Shown here: positions 26,408-35,296 of the stretch, in pieces | Layout: each line of letters opens with the position of its first letter | How positions within the stretch are numbered: position 1 is the stretch's first letter | From: Marinobacterium sediminicola | GTDB taxonomy: Bacteria; Pseudomonadota; Gammaproteobacteria; Pseudomonadales; Balneatricaceae | DNA: 64,000 nt | Assembly: GCF_022343685.1 (NCBI RefSeq) | Contig: NZ_CP092123.1 | Location: 806,001 to 870,000 of the forward strand | Direction: 5' to 3' | Notes under the pieces: model-generated | What the model saw: the letters and a program-made list of their open reading frames with translations, nothing else | The model's database searches: none | What the model was told of the DNA's origin: nothing | Made by a program: the position numbers and the translations under genes

Positions 26408-27215
26408 GGGCAGAACGCTTTTACTCTTGACCCTCTCGGTACTGTTGGCGGCGGGTGCCGCCATCTATACCAACGCCTGGTTGAAACAACAGCTGCCAGG
26501 CAGCACCGCGGTTGCTGCAGAAGGAATCCCGGTCGTCTATGCAGCAATGGATATCCCTTACGGTCAGCCGATCGAGCGCAGACACCTGAAAATCAAGGCG
26601 ATGCCAGATGACCTTGTGCCGGCAAACAGCATTGCCGACCCTGCCGAAGTCGAAGGCATGGTACCGCTGCAGGATATCCTGGCCGGAGATGCCCTGCGCA
26701 GGGAACGACTGAGTGAGCACAGCGAAGGTGCAACTCTGGCAGCACTGATCGATCCGGAAAAGCGTGCCTTTACCGTACGTGTGAACGACGTGGTGGGGGT
26801 TGCCGGTTTCCTGCTGCCGGGTAATCACGTGGATATCATCGCGACCAAAAGCGAAGGCAAGAGCGTCAAGGCCAGAACCGTGCTGAGGGATGTCAAGGTG
26901 TTGGCCGTGGACCAGAAGGCGCGCACCGACAAGAACGACCCCATTGTGGTCAGGGCCGTAACCCTTGAACTGACACCCAAGGAATCGGAGGAGCTGGCCA
27001 AGGCTCGTGAGGAAGGGCGCATTCAGCTGACGCTTCGCAACCCGATGAGCGAAGAAAAGCCGCAGCCGGTCGTGGCGGAAGCCGAGCCGGTCAGCGAACC
27101 CGCACCCGCTCCCGTCGAACCGAAACCACAACCCAAGCGAAGCTACAGCAGCGCTCCCCCGTCAGTCATCGTTATCAAGGGAGTCGACTGGGAACGCAAG
27201 CGAGTACCCATGTAG
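26400..27215 (+). CDS. cpaB: Tad pilus assembly protein CpaB/RcpC
   Basis: A 271-residue protein with an N-terminal membrane anchor (TLLLLTLSVLLAAGAAIYTNAWL), then a SAF domain (VVYAAMDIPYGQPIERRHLKIKAMPDDLVP). Next is the CpaB/RcpC core with AFTVRVNDVVGVAGFLLPGNHVDII, and a Pro/Glu-rich C-terminal tail. CpaB is thought to sit in the periplasm, associated with the secretin and peptidoglycan. AGGAGG is 7 nt before the ATG at 26400; the ATG two codons earlier is too close. It is followed by the secretin gene after 38 nt. Confidence 0.93.
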   Translation: MFKGRTLLLLTLSVLLAAGAAIYTNAWLKQQLPGSTAVAAEGIPVVYAAMDIPYGQPIERRHLKIKAMPDDLVPANSIADPAEVEGMVPLQDILAGDALRRERLSEHSEGATLAALIDPEKRAFTVRVNDVVGVAGFLLPGNHVDIIATKSEGKSVKARTVLRDVKVLAVDQKARTDKNDPIVVRAVTLELTPKESEELAKAREEGRIQLTLRNPMSEEKPQPVVAEAEPVSEPAPAPVEPKPQPKRSYSSAPPSVIVIKGVDWERKRVPM

Positions 27216-27253
27216 TCGGGGTATCGATGGAAGGCGACTGAGGAGATTGGATT

Positions 27254-28870
27254 ATGGCCAAGCAACAAGAGCGACATGCAGTAGTCGTGAACAGAGATTC
27301 CGACTACTGGTTTGAGGGCATCCTGCCTGCATTCCTGCTGATCGTCATGCTGATACTGATGGTCGGCGAGGCGAAGGCAGCGACGATCGAGGCTGGCGCG
27401 GACTCAATGGTGGAGCGCCTGACCGTACCGCTGTACAAGTCCAAGGTGGTGCAGCTGAACGGGCCGGTGCATAAGGTCTCGATCGGTAACGAGGAGATTG
27501 CCGATATTCTGGTGATGCGGTCTCAGCAGATCTATGTGTTGGGCAAGGGCATCGGTACGACGAACGTGCTGCTCTGGGACAAACGGAACCGTCTTACCGC
27601 ATCCATCGATGTTGAGGTCACACCGGATGTGAACAGCCTGAAGGCCAAGCTCTATGAGATGGCACCCAGCGAAAACATTCGCGTCAATTCCTCTCAGGGG
27701 TCCATTCTGTTGAGCGGCGAGGTTTCCAATATTGGCACCATGGACATGGCGGTTCGCCTGGCAGACAGTTTCCTGCAAAAACCCTCTGGTGAGGGTGCTT
27801 CCCAGATGGGTGAAGTCGTGAACCTTCTCAAGGTCGGTGGCTCTCAGCAGGTAATGCTGAAAGTGACCGTTGCCGAAATGTCTCGGGATGTGACCAAGCG
27901 GATGGGACTGAACTTCAACTTGCTGGATATCAGCGATGGTAACTGGAGCGTAGGGGCCAGCAGTGTAGGGGGAAGTGTGGGCAGTGGTTTCGGGTTTGAT
28001 GCCATTGATTTCAGTGATGCCATCCCGAGTGTTACACAACACGGTTTTCTTGCCCGGTATCTTGATAGCAATCTTCTCTTCAGTGTCGCTCTCGATGCGG
28101 CGAAGGAAAACGGCAGTGCCCGCATCCTGGCGGAACCCACGCTGACAACCTTGACCGGACAGGAAGCCGAGTTTCTGTCCGGTGGTGAATTTCCCGTTCC
28201 TGTGCCCGATGATGACGGTATTACCATCGAGTTCAAGGAATATGGCGTAGGACTGAAATTTCTGCCTGTCGTGCTGGATTCGGGAACGATCAACCTCAGT
28301 CTGAACGTTGCCGTGACCGACTTCGCTGCAACCGGAGCTGTGCAAAGCAGCGTCGGTGACAGTGGTACCTATTTGATTCCTGCCCTAACCAAGCGCAGCG
28401 CTCGTTCCACTGTCGAACTGGGGGATGGCCAGACCATCGGAATAGCGGGCCTGATCAGCGAAAGTACGCGTGAAGCGGTCAACAAATTTCCGGGTTTGGG
28501 GGATGTGCCGGTGCTTGGGCATCTGTTCCGTAGTTCTCAATTTGAAAGCGGTGAAACCGAGCTGGTGATTCTGGTGACGCCCACGCTGGCACAGCCGTTC
28601 AAGAACGAGGGCATTCCCTTGCCGGGTGATGGCTTTGTTGAGCCTTCGGATGCGGAGTTTTACCTCTTGGGTCGAACCCGTGGAAGTCGCTCTTGGAGTA
28701 CCTCCATGGCCTCCAATGACGCTGGCGCTGCCGCTTCGGATGGCAATGTCAGCGACGCTACGGAGAACAGCGGCAATGGACCTGCCAGCGGAATGGCCGT
28801 CGATAATGATGTCCGCGTTTACCCCGTGACCGACGGAAGCGAATCCACCTTTGGTCACAGTATCCAATAG
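27254..28870 (+). CDS. cpaC: Tad pilus outer-membrane secretin CpaC/RcpA
   Basis: A 538-residue secretin. An unusually long N-terminus (about 25 polar residues) precedes the signal segment (ILPAFLLIVMLILMVGEAKA). Then come the pilus-specific N-terminal domain (VERLTVPLYKSKVVQLNGPVHKVSIGN), a BON-like domain (NSSQGSILLSGEVSNIGTM), and the secretin core (ILAEPTLTTLTGQEAEFLSGGEFPVPV to GETELVILVTPTLAQPF). It forms the outer-membrane pore for the pilus. The C-terminal ~80 residues are Ser/Asp/Gly-rich and probably flexible. Confidence 0.95.
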   Translation: MAKQQERHAVVVNRDSDYWFEGILPAFLLIVMLILMVGEAKAATIEAGADSMVERLTVPLYKSKVVQLNGPVHKVSIGNEEIADILVMRSQQIYVLGKGIGTTNVLLWDKRNRLTASIDVEVTPDVNSLKAKLYEMAPSENIRVNSSQGSILLSGEVSNIGTMDMAVRLADSFLQKPSGEGASQMGEVVNLLKVGGSQQVMLKVTVAEMSRDVTKRMGLNFNLLDISDGNWSVGASSVGGSVGSGFGFDAIDFSDAIPSVTQHGFLARYLDSNLLFSVALDAAKENGSARILAEPTLTTLTGQEAEFLSGGEFPVPVPDDDGITIEFKEYGVGLKFLPVVLDSGTINLSLNVAVTDFAATGAVQSSVGDSGTYLIPALTKRSARSTVELGDGQTIGIAGLISESTREAVNKFPGLGDVPVLGHLFRSSQFESGETELVILVTPTLAQPFKNEGIPLPGDGFVEPSDAEFYLLGRTRGSRSWSTSMASNDAGAAASDGNVSDATENSGNGPASGMAVDNDVRVYPVTDGSESTFGHSIQ

Positions 28871-28892
28871 CCAGCCAGACAGGAGAACTGCC

Positions 28893-29159
28893 ATGAACAG
28901 CAAAATCTGTACATTGAGCCTGCTGGCAGCCGGCTTTCTGATGGCCTCGGGCTGCAGCGTCAACCCGCCACATGAGCCCTTGGGGCTTGCTGTTGAGGAA
29001 ATGAGGCGGGTACAGACACAGAATCCCGATGCGGCGGATCAGCACATGCCATTACGGCTGGATGGGGAAAAAGCCCATAAAGTCATGACCAGCTACCGAG
29101 GGCAGGCCGAGAGTGCCAACGGAGTAGCGGGTGACATTGAAATCAATATTGGCAACTGA
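28893..29159 (+). CDS. Small lipoprotein in the Tad locus
   Basis: An 88-residue protein with a type II signal peptide; the lipobox ASGC gives lipidated Cys21 followed by Ser, which favours outer-membrane sorting. The mature part is about 68 residues, hydrophilic, with no recognised domain (PPHEPLGLAVEEMRRVQTQNP). GGAGAA precedes the ATG at 28893. It lies between the secretin and TadG-like genes, where a pilotin-like helper for secretin placement would make sense; this role is a guess from location and lipidation. Confidence 0.75.
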   Translation: MNSKICTLSLLAAGFLMASGCSVNPPHEPLGLAVEEMRRVQTQNPDAADQHMPLRLDGEKAHKVMTSYRGQAESANGVAGDIEINIGN

Positions 29160-29224
29160 GCCGTGAAAAGCCGCTGAGAACCATCTGGGGAGGGGCTGCT
29201 GCCAAGCCCCGGAAGGAGGCGAAA

Positions 29225-30574
29225 ATGAAGCGCCAATACGCAACGACCATTCGGAAAAAACAACAGGGTGCCGTGCTGGTTCTGGTTGCCATTGCCATGC
29301 TGGCATTACTGGCCATGGCCGGGTTGGCCATGGATGGCGGGCATATGCTGCTGAACAAAACGCGACTGCAAAACGCGGTTGATGCGTCAGCACTGAGTGC
29401 CGCTCGCACGATGGCCGACTTTCCGGAGGATACCTCGATCGCCACCATCCATGCCGCCGCGGAAGCGTCTGCACTGGCGACGTTCATGAGTAACCTTGGG
29501 CTTGCAGACAACGGTGAGCTGAACGAAGCCTATACCAGTTCGGAAACTCCGTTACTGGTGGAGTTTTCCACAACCTTGAATCCCTTTGTCGATGCTGCTG
29601 ACGGACAGCCATACGTGCGGGTGACGGCAGTCGATCTGCCGCTGGAAGTCTGGTTACTTCAGGTGGTGGGGTTTGCGGATAAGGATGTCAGTGCCAGTGC
29701 GGTGGCAGGGCCCATCGGGCTGAATGCGAACACCTGTGATCTGCTGCCGATCCTGGCCTGTGGCTGTGATTCTACGGGCGAGGCCACACCCGACAATCCC
29801 GCCGATGACTGTGGTCCGGGTGATGGCAACTATTTCGGATATGTCGATAACGATAACAACGATATCGCCTCGCTGGATGATGTGAGCGTGATCAAGCTGG
29901 CCGGTGGCAGTGGTTCCGATGTCGGTCCCGGCAATTTCCGCCTCTTGCGCCTTGACGGTACCGGCGGGGGAGATTTGCGAGATGCTCTGGCTGGAGTCGC
30001 CAACCAGTGCAGCAGTATTGGAGATGACCAGGAAGCCGATACGGAGCCCGGTAACAAATCGGGACCGGTCGGACAGGGGCTGAATACGCGTCTGGGTATC
30101 TATGGTGGCCCCATAGGGCCAGACGAAGCCCCGGCGGATGTGGTCACCGATTTTGACAGCAGCAACCGGCTGGTGCTTGAAGGCCTGGATGAGAATGGTC
30201 GTCCAATCATAAAAAGAGCAGATGGCACTGAAAGTGTAGATGGACTGTTTGACTACCAGGATTACCTGGATAGCCCCGAATATGCCGATGGCTGTCTGGG
30301 CGGCGAATCCTGTGGCAGGCGAGAGCTGGTTTTACCGATCGGTGACTGTACCGGTACGACTACAGGCACCAGTCAGGATGTTTACGTCTATACCGTCGGC
30401 TGCTTCTTCCTGATGCAGGATGTGGATGTGGGTAATGATGCGGAAGTGTTCGGCCAGTTCTTTTCTGAATCAGAAGGCTGTGATGCCATAGGTACCTTTA
30501 CCAGTACACCTGCCGACCCCAGTGCTGTCTTCAAGATCGTGCTCTTCAGAGACACTGACAGTGGAGACTCATGA
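29225..30574 (+). CDS. tadG: TadG-like pilus assembly protein
   Basis: A 449-residue protein. An N-terminal membrane helix (QQGAVLVLVAIAMLALLAMAGLAMDGGHMLL) is followed by the TadG-like motif NKTRLQNAVDASALSAARTMADF. The large extracytoplasmic part is acidic, Gly/Asp-rich and contains several cysteines (CDLLPILACGCDS, DDCGPGDGN, DGCLGGESCG), suggesting disulfides or metal sites. There is no von Willebrand domain I can recognise, unlike many longer TadG proteins. GGAAGGAGG lies before the ATG. The end overlaps the tadE-like gene by ATGA. Confidence 0.88.
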   Translation: MKRQYATTIRKKQQGAVLVLVAIAMLALLAMAGLAMDGGHMLLNKTRLQNAVDASALSAARTMADFPEDTSIATIHAAAEASALATFMSNLGLADNGELNEAYTSSETPLLVEFSTTLNPFVDAADGQPYVRVTAVDLPLEVWLLQVVGFADKDVSASAVAGPIGLNANTCDLLPILACGCDSTGEATPDNPADDCGPGDGNYFGYVDNDNNDIASLDDVSVIKLAGGSGSDVGPGNFRLLRLDGTGGGDLRDALAGVANQCSSIGDDQEADTEPGNKSGPVGQGLNTRLGIYGGPIGPDEAPADVVTDFDSSNRLVLEGLDENGRPIIKRADGTESVDGLFDYQDYLDSPEYADGCLGGESCGRRELVLPIGDCTGTTTGTSQDVYVYTVGCFFLMQDVDVGNDAEVFGQFFSESEGCDAIGTFTSTPADPSAVFKIVLFRDTDSGDS

Positions 30575-31086
30575 TGACTAGACGCCCGTTACTATCCGGA
30601 AAGCGTCAGCAAGGTCTGGCCGCCGTCGAGATGACCCTGGTACTGCCGGTATTGCTGCTGTTGCTGCTGGCAACCGCTGAAATCGGTCGCATGCTCTACC
30701 AGTACAACACCCTGACCAAGGCGCAACGCAGTGGCGCGCGCTTGCTGGCAACGCATCTGAATTATGGCCAGCAGGCGGTTTTGAATGATTGTCCAACGTT
30801 GGATGATCCAGTGATATTGCTGCCGGACAATTTGATGGCGCGATCACGAAATCTGATTGTTTATGGTTCAGAGCTGGGTGGCGATGAGCCTGTTCTGCCC
30901 GGACTGGAAACGGCCGATGTCAGTTTTTGCGAAGTGCCTGCACTGAACGAGGTCCAGGTGCATGTCCGCTATGACTTCTCCCCCATGCTGTTCAACAGCC
31001 TGCCGACTTTCGGTTTGGGTGACCCCGTCAACATCGACTTCACGCTTGATAGCTCAATCAGCATGAGAGTGCTGGGAGGCAGTTGA
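30571..31086 (+). CDS. tadE: TadE-like pseudopilin (first)
   Basis: A 171-residue protein with a prepilin-like start: KRQQG followed by LAAVEMTLVLPVLLLLLLATAEIGRMLYQ, with Glu five residues after the Gly, so TadV can process it. A periplasmic C-terminal region contains two cysteines (NDCPTLDD and VSFCEVP). TadE proteins are minor pseudopilins needed for pilus assembly. The ATG overlaps the TadG stop, and the next tadE-like gene follows after 1 nt, so the three are translated together. Confidence 0.9.
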   Translation: MMTRRPLLSGKRQQGLAAVEMTLVLPVLLLLLLATAEIGRMLYQYNTLTKAQRSGARLLATHLNYGQQAVLNDCPTLDDPVILLPDNLMARSRNLIVYGSELGGDEPVLPGLETADVSFCEVPALNEVQVHVRYDFSPMLFNSLPTFGLGDPVNIDFTLDSSISMRVLGGS

Positions 31087-31087
31087 G

Positions 31088-31642
31088 ATGAATATTCAGA
31101 GGGCAGGCAGAAGCACGCAGCGTGGGATTACCACGGTTGAATTCGCGCTGGTTGGCTCGGTGTTGTTTGTCGTGCTGTTTGGCCTGATCGAGTTTGGCCG
31201 ACTGATGTTTACGTGGAACGTGCTGGATGAGGCGACCCGCCGTGCAGCCCGCCTCGCGGTGGTATGTCCGGTGACAGAAGCAGGTCGTTTATTTGCGCAA
31301 AATGAAGGTGCCTTTAAGGGCACCATGCTGCCCAACTTTACGGCAGCCAATATCGCGATTCGATACCTGCAGGAAGATGGCATAACACCAGCAACCTCTA
31401 CAGCAAATACTTATTACGTCAGAGCTGAAATAGTTAATAAAGATAATTGGCAAGGTTTTGTAGACAAGTCAATTGATGATGTTTATCGACACGTTTTTCT
31501 TGTACCTATGATCGGTAACTTCTTTGACCCCGATTCTGATAGTGATGACTGGGTCCCTTCTCCAAGTTTTTCTACGACCTTGCCGGCAGAGAGCCTTGGA
31601 GTGCACCCCGCTACGGCTGGAGACCCTCCCTGTGGGAGTTAG
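31088..31642 (+). CDS. TadE/TadF-like pseudopilin (second)
   Basis: A 184-residue protein with the motif TQRGITTVEFALVGSVLFVVLFGLIEFGRLMF: a Gly, then Glu at +5, then a hydrophobic helix. The conserved block WNVLDEATRRAARLAVVCPVTEAG follows. It is the second minor pseudopilin and could be called tadF. The last third (about 31380-31520) is visibly A+T-rich and uses different codons from the first two thirds, as if this exposed part had been exchanged. A final Cys pair is not evident; one Cys stands near the C-terminus (PPCGS). Confidence 0.87.
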   Translation: MNIQRAGRSTQRGITTVEFALVGSVLFVVLFGLIEFGRLMFTWNVLDEATRRAARLAVVCPVTEAGRLFAQNEGAFKGTMLPNFTAANIAIRYLQEDGITPATSTANTYYVRAEIVNKDNWQGFVDKSIDDVYRHVFLVPMIGNFFDPDSDSDDWVPSPSFSTTLPAESLGVHPATAGDPPCGS

Positions 31643-31652
31643 GAGAGCTGTC

Positions 31653-32894
31653 ATGATGAAGCAAAACTTTCTATATGAAGTGAAAACGCCGTCGGGCGCT
31701 CAGAGCACCAGTGAGTTCTCTATCCTGATTGCCAGTCGCTCAGCTGATGCACTCACTCAACTGAAATCGGCACTGAGCCTGATGCCGGTCGGCGTAAAAA
31801 TAAACTGCCGATTGATCAGCAACGGGCACACTGACCCTCTGCACGGCCTGGAAAAATTGCCGGATCTGCTGATCTTCCGCGTAGGTGAGTGCTGGCAGGC
31901 CGAATTGGAGTCGCTCTGCGCACGACCGGCTGAAGCCCGGGTACCCATGCTGGTGGTCAGTGCCGATGCTCCGGCTCAGGCGATGCGATTGTCGATGAAA
32001 GCCGGGGCGCGGGACTTTTTCCCCGAGCCGCTGGAAGATGGTGAGCTGCTCAGGGTCGTGGATCAGCTTTATCGGGAGTCCAGAGATCAGCAAAGCGCCC
32101 TTAACACCCATCTGACCGTGGTAATGAACGCCAAGGGTGGCTCAGGCGCGAGCCTGATCGCGACCAACCTTGCACATCAGCTGGCATCCGATGGGCATCG
32201 CAAGGTAGTGCTTGTCGACCTGGATCTGCAGTTTGGTTCACTGTCGCACTATCTGGACCTCAGCCCTCAGCGAGGGATCAAGCAGGCGCTGGAAAATGTG
32301 GAAGACCTGGACAGTCTGGCGCTTGAAGGGTATCTCGCCCGACATGTCAGCGGGCTCAAGGTGCTGAGCTCGGAACAGGACCGGTTGCTGTTGAATGACG
32401 AGGTGTCCAGCGAACAGCTGCTCCAGCTGTTCAGATTACTGGCCAAGGATCATCAGCATTTGGTGGTAGACCTGCCGCGCCAGATCGACCTGATTACAAC
32501 AACCGTGCTGGAGCAGGCTGACCAGGTGGTGCTGATGTTGCAGCAGGGCATTACCTACTTGCGAGATGCATCCCGGTTGATCGATGTGATGCGCCGGGAT
32601 CTGGACATTCCTGATCATCGCATTCTGGTGGTGGTGAACCGTTACGACAAGTCATCACCCATCACCCTGGCTGAAGTCGCCAAGGCGCTCAAGCATCAGC
32701 CGATCCTGACGGTGCCCAATGACTTCAAGCATGTCAGCGAGTCTTTGAATAACGGTATGCCGTTGTTCGATGTGGCACGGCGTGCGCCGATCAGCCGCGC
32801 ATTGCATGGCCTCAGTGAAGAGATTACCGGCGGCAAGGATAAAACCAGTACCGGGCTGCTGGGCAAGTTGCTTCATCTGGTCAAGGGGGACTGA
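31653..32894 (+). CDS. tadZ: Tad pilus localisation ATPase TadZ/CpaE
   Basis: A 413-residue protein with an N-terminal receiver-like domain (residues ~20-135) fused to a ParA/MinD ATPase domain. The P-loop reads NAKGGSGASLIATNLA, where the Lys-Thr pair of KGGVGKT is changed to Ala-Ser, the atypical Walker A usual for TadZ/CpaE. VVLVDLDLQFGSLSHYLDLSP and the Walker B-like HLVVDLPRQ follow. It marks the pole or site of pilus assembly and recruits TadA. AGGAGAG precedes two adjacent ATGs; I use the first. Confidence 0.93.
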   Translation: MMKQNFLYEVKTPSGAQSTSEFSILIASRSADALTQLKSALSLMPVGVKINCRLISNGHTDPLHGLEKLPDLLIFRVGECWQAELESLCARPAEARVPMLVVSADAPAQAMRLSMKAGARDFFPEPLEDGELLRVVDQLYRESRDQQSALNTHLTVVMNAKGGSGASLIATNLAHQLASDGHRKVVLVDLDLQFGSLSHYLDLSPQRGIKQALENVEDLDSLALEGYLARHVSGLKVLSSEQDRLLLNDEVSSEQLLQLFRLLAKDHQHLVVDLPRQIDLITTTVLEQADQVVLMLQQGITYLRDASRLIDVMRRDLDIPDHRILVVVNRYDKSSPITLAEVAKALKHQPILTVPNDFKHVSESLNNGMPLFDVARRAPISRALHGLSEEITGGKDKTSTGLLGKLLHLVKGD

Positions 32895-32897
32895 ACC

Positions 32898-34289
32898 ATG
32901 TCGCTGTTAAGTAATCGCTTAAACCGGCTGCGTGTTGCCGAAGTGGTGGAGCTGGCGCAGGACGTAAACGAAGCTCAGGAGCAGGAGCCGGTTCAGGAAC
33001 GCCCGCCGCTGATGATCGAAACGCTCTCGGCCGCCGAGCTTGAATGCAAGCTGCAACTGCACCAGGAGTTGCTCAAACGGATGGATCTCTCGCTGATCGA
33101 CAGTCTGGATGAGCCAGATGCCCGGTGCCAGATCAGCGATCTTTGCCGCCAATTAATGGAGGAGCTTTCGGTTCCTTTCAGTTCCCAGTCGCGCCAGAAG
33201 ATCATGAAACTGATCGAGGACGAGATCATGGGGCTGGGGCCGCTGGAGCCCCTGCTGGAGGACAAGACCATTTCAGACATTCTGGTCAATGGTCCTGATT
33301 CGATCTACGTCGAACGATTTGGCAAGCTGGAGCACTGCCCTGTCAGCTTCAGCAGCAATGCACACCTGATGAACACTATCGATCGCATTGTCTCCAGTGT
33401 GGGGCGCCATATCGATGAATCCTCACCGATGGTGGATGCACGTCTCAAGGATGGCTCACGTGTCAACGTTATTATTCCGCCGCTTGCTCTCGACGGGCCG
33501 CAAATCTCTATTCGCCGTTTCATGGTCGAACTGTTATCGATGCAGAACCTCATTGAGCTTGGGTCGGTGGACGAGAAAGTCGCACCCGTGCTGGAAGGGA
33601 TCGTCAAGGCAAGGCTGAATATTCTGATTTCGGGGGGGACCGGCTCGGGCAAGACGACCCTGCTCAATATTCTCTCCGGTTACATTCCCCATGACGAACG
33701 TATCGTCACCATTGAAGACTCGGCAGAGCTGCAGTTGCAGCAGCCCCATGTGGTGCGGCTGGAAACGCGCCCGCCCAACATTGAAGGGCGTGGTGAAGTT
33801 ACCCAGCGTGACCTGGTCAAGAACAGTCTCAGGATGAGACCCGACCGCATCGTGCTGGGCGAGGTGCGTGGTGGTGAAACGCTGGACATGCTGCAGGCGA
33901 TGAACACCGGGCATGACGGATCCTTGACCACCATCCATGCCAACAGTGCGCGCGACGCACTGGGCCGTATCGAAAACATGGTGGCGATGACCGGGATCAG
34001 CTTTCCGACCAAGGCATTGCGTGCACAGATCGCGTCTGCGATCGATGTGGTGTTGCAGGTAACACGCCTTGAGGATGGTCGCCGCAAGCTGGTCAGCATT
34101 CAGGAAATCAACGGCATGGAGGGCGACATCATCACCATGTCCGAACTCTTTACCTTCGAGCGTCAGGGGCTGGATTCCAAGGGCAATGTGCTCGGCAAGT
34201 TCAAGGCCACAGGGATTGTGCCGGGCTTCCACAAGCGGCTGGCGCAGCGGGGGATCGATATACCGACCTCACTGTTCGAGCCCGAATAG
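32898..34289 (+). CDS. tadA: Tad pilus secretion ATPase TadA/CpaF
   Basis: A 463-residue type II/IV secretion ATPase of the CpaF group. It has Walker [11 protein letters not shown] (Gly246 to Thr253), the Asp box [22 protein letters not shown], Walker [26 protein letters not shown], and the His box [17 protein letters not shown]. As a cytoplasmic hexamer it powers pilus extension and probably retraction. It begins 3 nt after tadZ and is followed by the TadB/TadC platform genes. Confidence 0.96.
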   Translation: MSLLSNRLNRLRVAEVVELAQDVNEAQEQEPVQERPPLMIETLSAAELECKLQLHQELLKRMDLSLIDSLDEPDARCQISDLCRQLMEELSVPFSSQSRQKIMKLIEDEIMGLGPLEPLLEDKTISDILVNGPDSIYVERFGKLEHCPVSFSSNAHLMNTIDRIVSSVGRHIDESSPMVDARLKDGSRVNVIIPPLALDGPQISIRRFMVELLSMQNLIELGSVDEKVAPVLEGIVKARLNILISGGTGSGKTTLLNILSGYIPHDERIVTIEDSAELQLQQPHVVRLETRPPNIEGRGEVTQRDLVKNSLRMRPDRIVLGEVRGGETLDMLQAMNTGHDGSLTTIHANSARDALGRIENMVAMTGISFPTKALRAQIASAIDVVLQVTRLEDGRRKLVSIQEINGMEGDIITMSELFTFERQGLDSKGNVLGKFKATGIVPGFHKRLAQRGIDIPTSLFEPE

Positions 34290-34303
34290 CGGGAGGGTGA
34301 ACC

Positions 34304-35293
34304 ATGAATCTGCAACTGGAGTCTACGGAGCTCATTGTCATTCTGGTGATGGTGTTTATTTCCGTTTTCGTTCTGCTCGCCAGTCTGTCTATTCCGGTGT
34401 TTGGTGAACAGCGACGAGTGAAAAAGCGATTGCAACAGCGTTTGGGTGAGATTTCATCCGAATCGGATCAGCCCTCCATCAGTACTTTGCTGCGGGCGCG
34501 CTATCTGAAAAAGCTCAACCCGTTCGAGCGGCAGCTTGAAACCCTTCCCGGTATGGCGTCTCTGGCAAGGCTGATTGAGCAGTCTGGCGGCAAAATGATG
34601 GCCTATAAGGTGTTGTTGCTGTCTCTGCTGCTGGGTGTGGTTGCTTTTCTGGTGGTCTGGTTGCTGTCCAAGTACTGGGTGATCGCACTGGCGGCTGGGG
34701 TTGCGGCCCTGGCAGCTCCTTACCTGAGGCTGGTGTATCGGCGCCACATGCGTCTGCTGGAGTTCGAGGCCCAGTTGCCTGAAGCGATCGACATCATCAA
34801 GCGAGCCTTGTTGACAGGTCACCCCTTCAGTGAGTCGCTCAATCTGGTTGCGGAAGGTCTGGAGGGCCCGGTTTCGACCGAGTTTGCCATCACCTATTCT
34901 GACCTCAGCTATGGCTCGGATCTGCGCCGGGCGATGTTGGGTCTGCTGGAGCGCGTGCCCAGTGTCACGTTGATGGCTTTTGTCACTGCGGTACTGGTGC
35001 AAAAGGAAACCGGGGGCAACCTGGCCGAAATTCTGGAAAATATCGGCTCGGTGATTCGTGGACGATTCCGCTTCCAGCGCCGGGTCAAAACCCTCTCGGC
35101 CGAGGGGCGTTTGTCAGCCTGGATTTTGATGTTGGTGCCCTTTGGCTTGTTTGGGCTGATCTACTTTACGACGCCGGGATACATGGAAGCATTGGTCAGG
35201 TCTGAGCGCGGTCACCAGTTGATCGTGATCAGTTTTGTCCTGATGTTAGTCGGTGCGATCTGGATCCGGCGCCTGCTGAGAATCGAGGTGTGA
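34304..35293 (+). CDS. tadB: Tad pilus inner-membrane platform protein TadB
   Basis: A 329-residue inner-membrane protein: an N-terminal helix (ELIVILVMVFISVFVLLASLSIPVF), a basic cytoplasmic stretch, two helices near residues 105-150, and a T2SSF domain (LPEAIDIIKRALLTGHPFSESLNLVAEGLEGPVSTEFAI). C-terminal helices complete it. It pairs with TadC to form the platform that TadA turns or pushes. GGGAGG precedes the ATG, 14 nt after tadA. Confidence 0.94.
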   Translation: MNLQLESTELIVILVMVFISVFVLLASLSIPVFGEQRRVKKRLQQRLGEISSESDQPSISTLLRARYLKKLNPFERQLETLPGMASLARLIEQSGGKMMAYKVLLLSLLLGVVAFLVVWLLSKYWVIALAAGVAALAAPYLRLVYRRHMRLLEFEAQLPEAIDIIKRALLTGHPFSESLNLVAEGLEGPVSTEFAITYSDLSYGSDLRRAMLGLLERVPSVTLMAFVTAVLVQKETGGNLAEILENIGSVIRGRFRFQRRVKTLSAEGRLSAWILMLVPFGLFGLIYFTTPGYMEALVRSERGHQLIVISFVLMLVGAIWIRRLLRIEV

Positions 35294-35296
35294 GTC

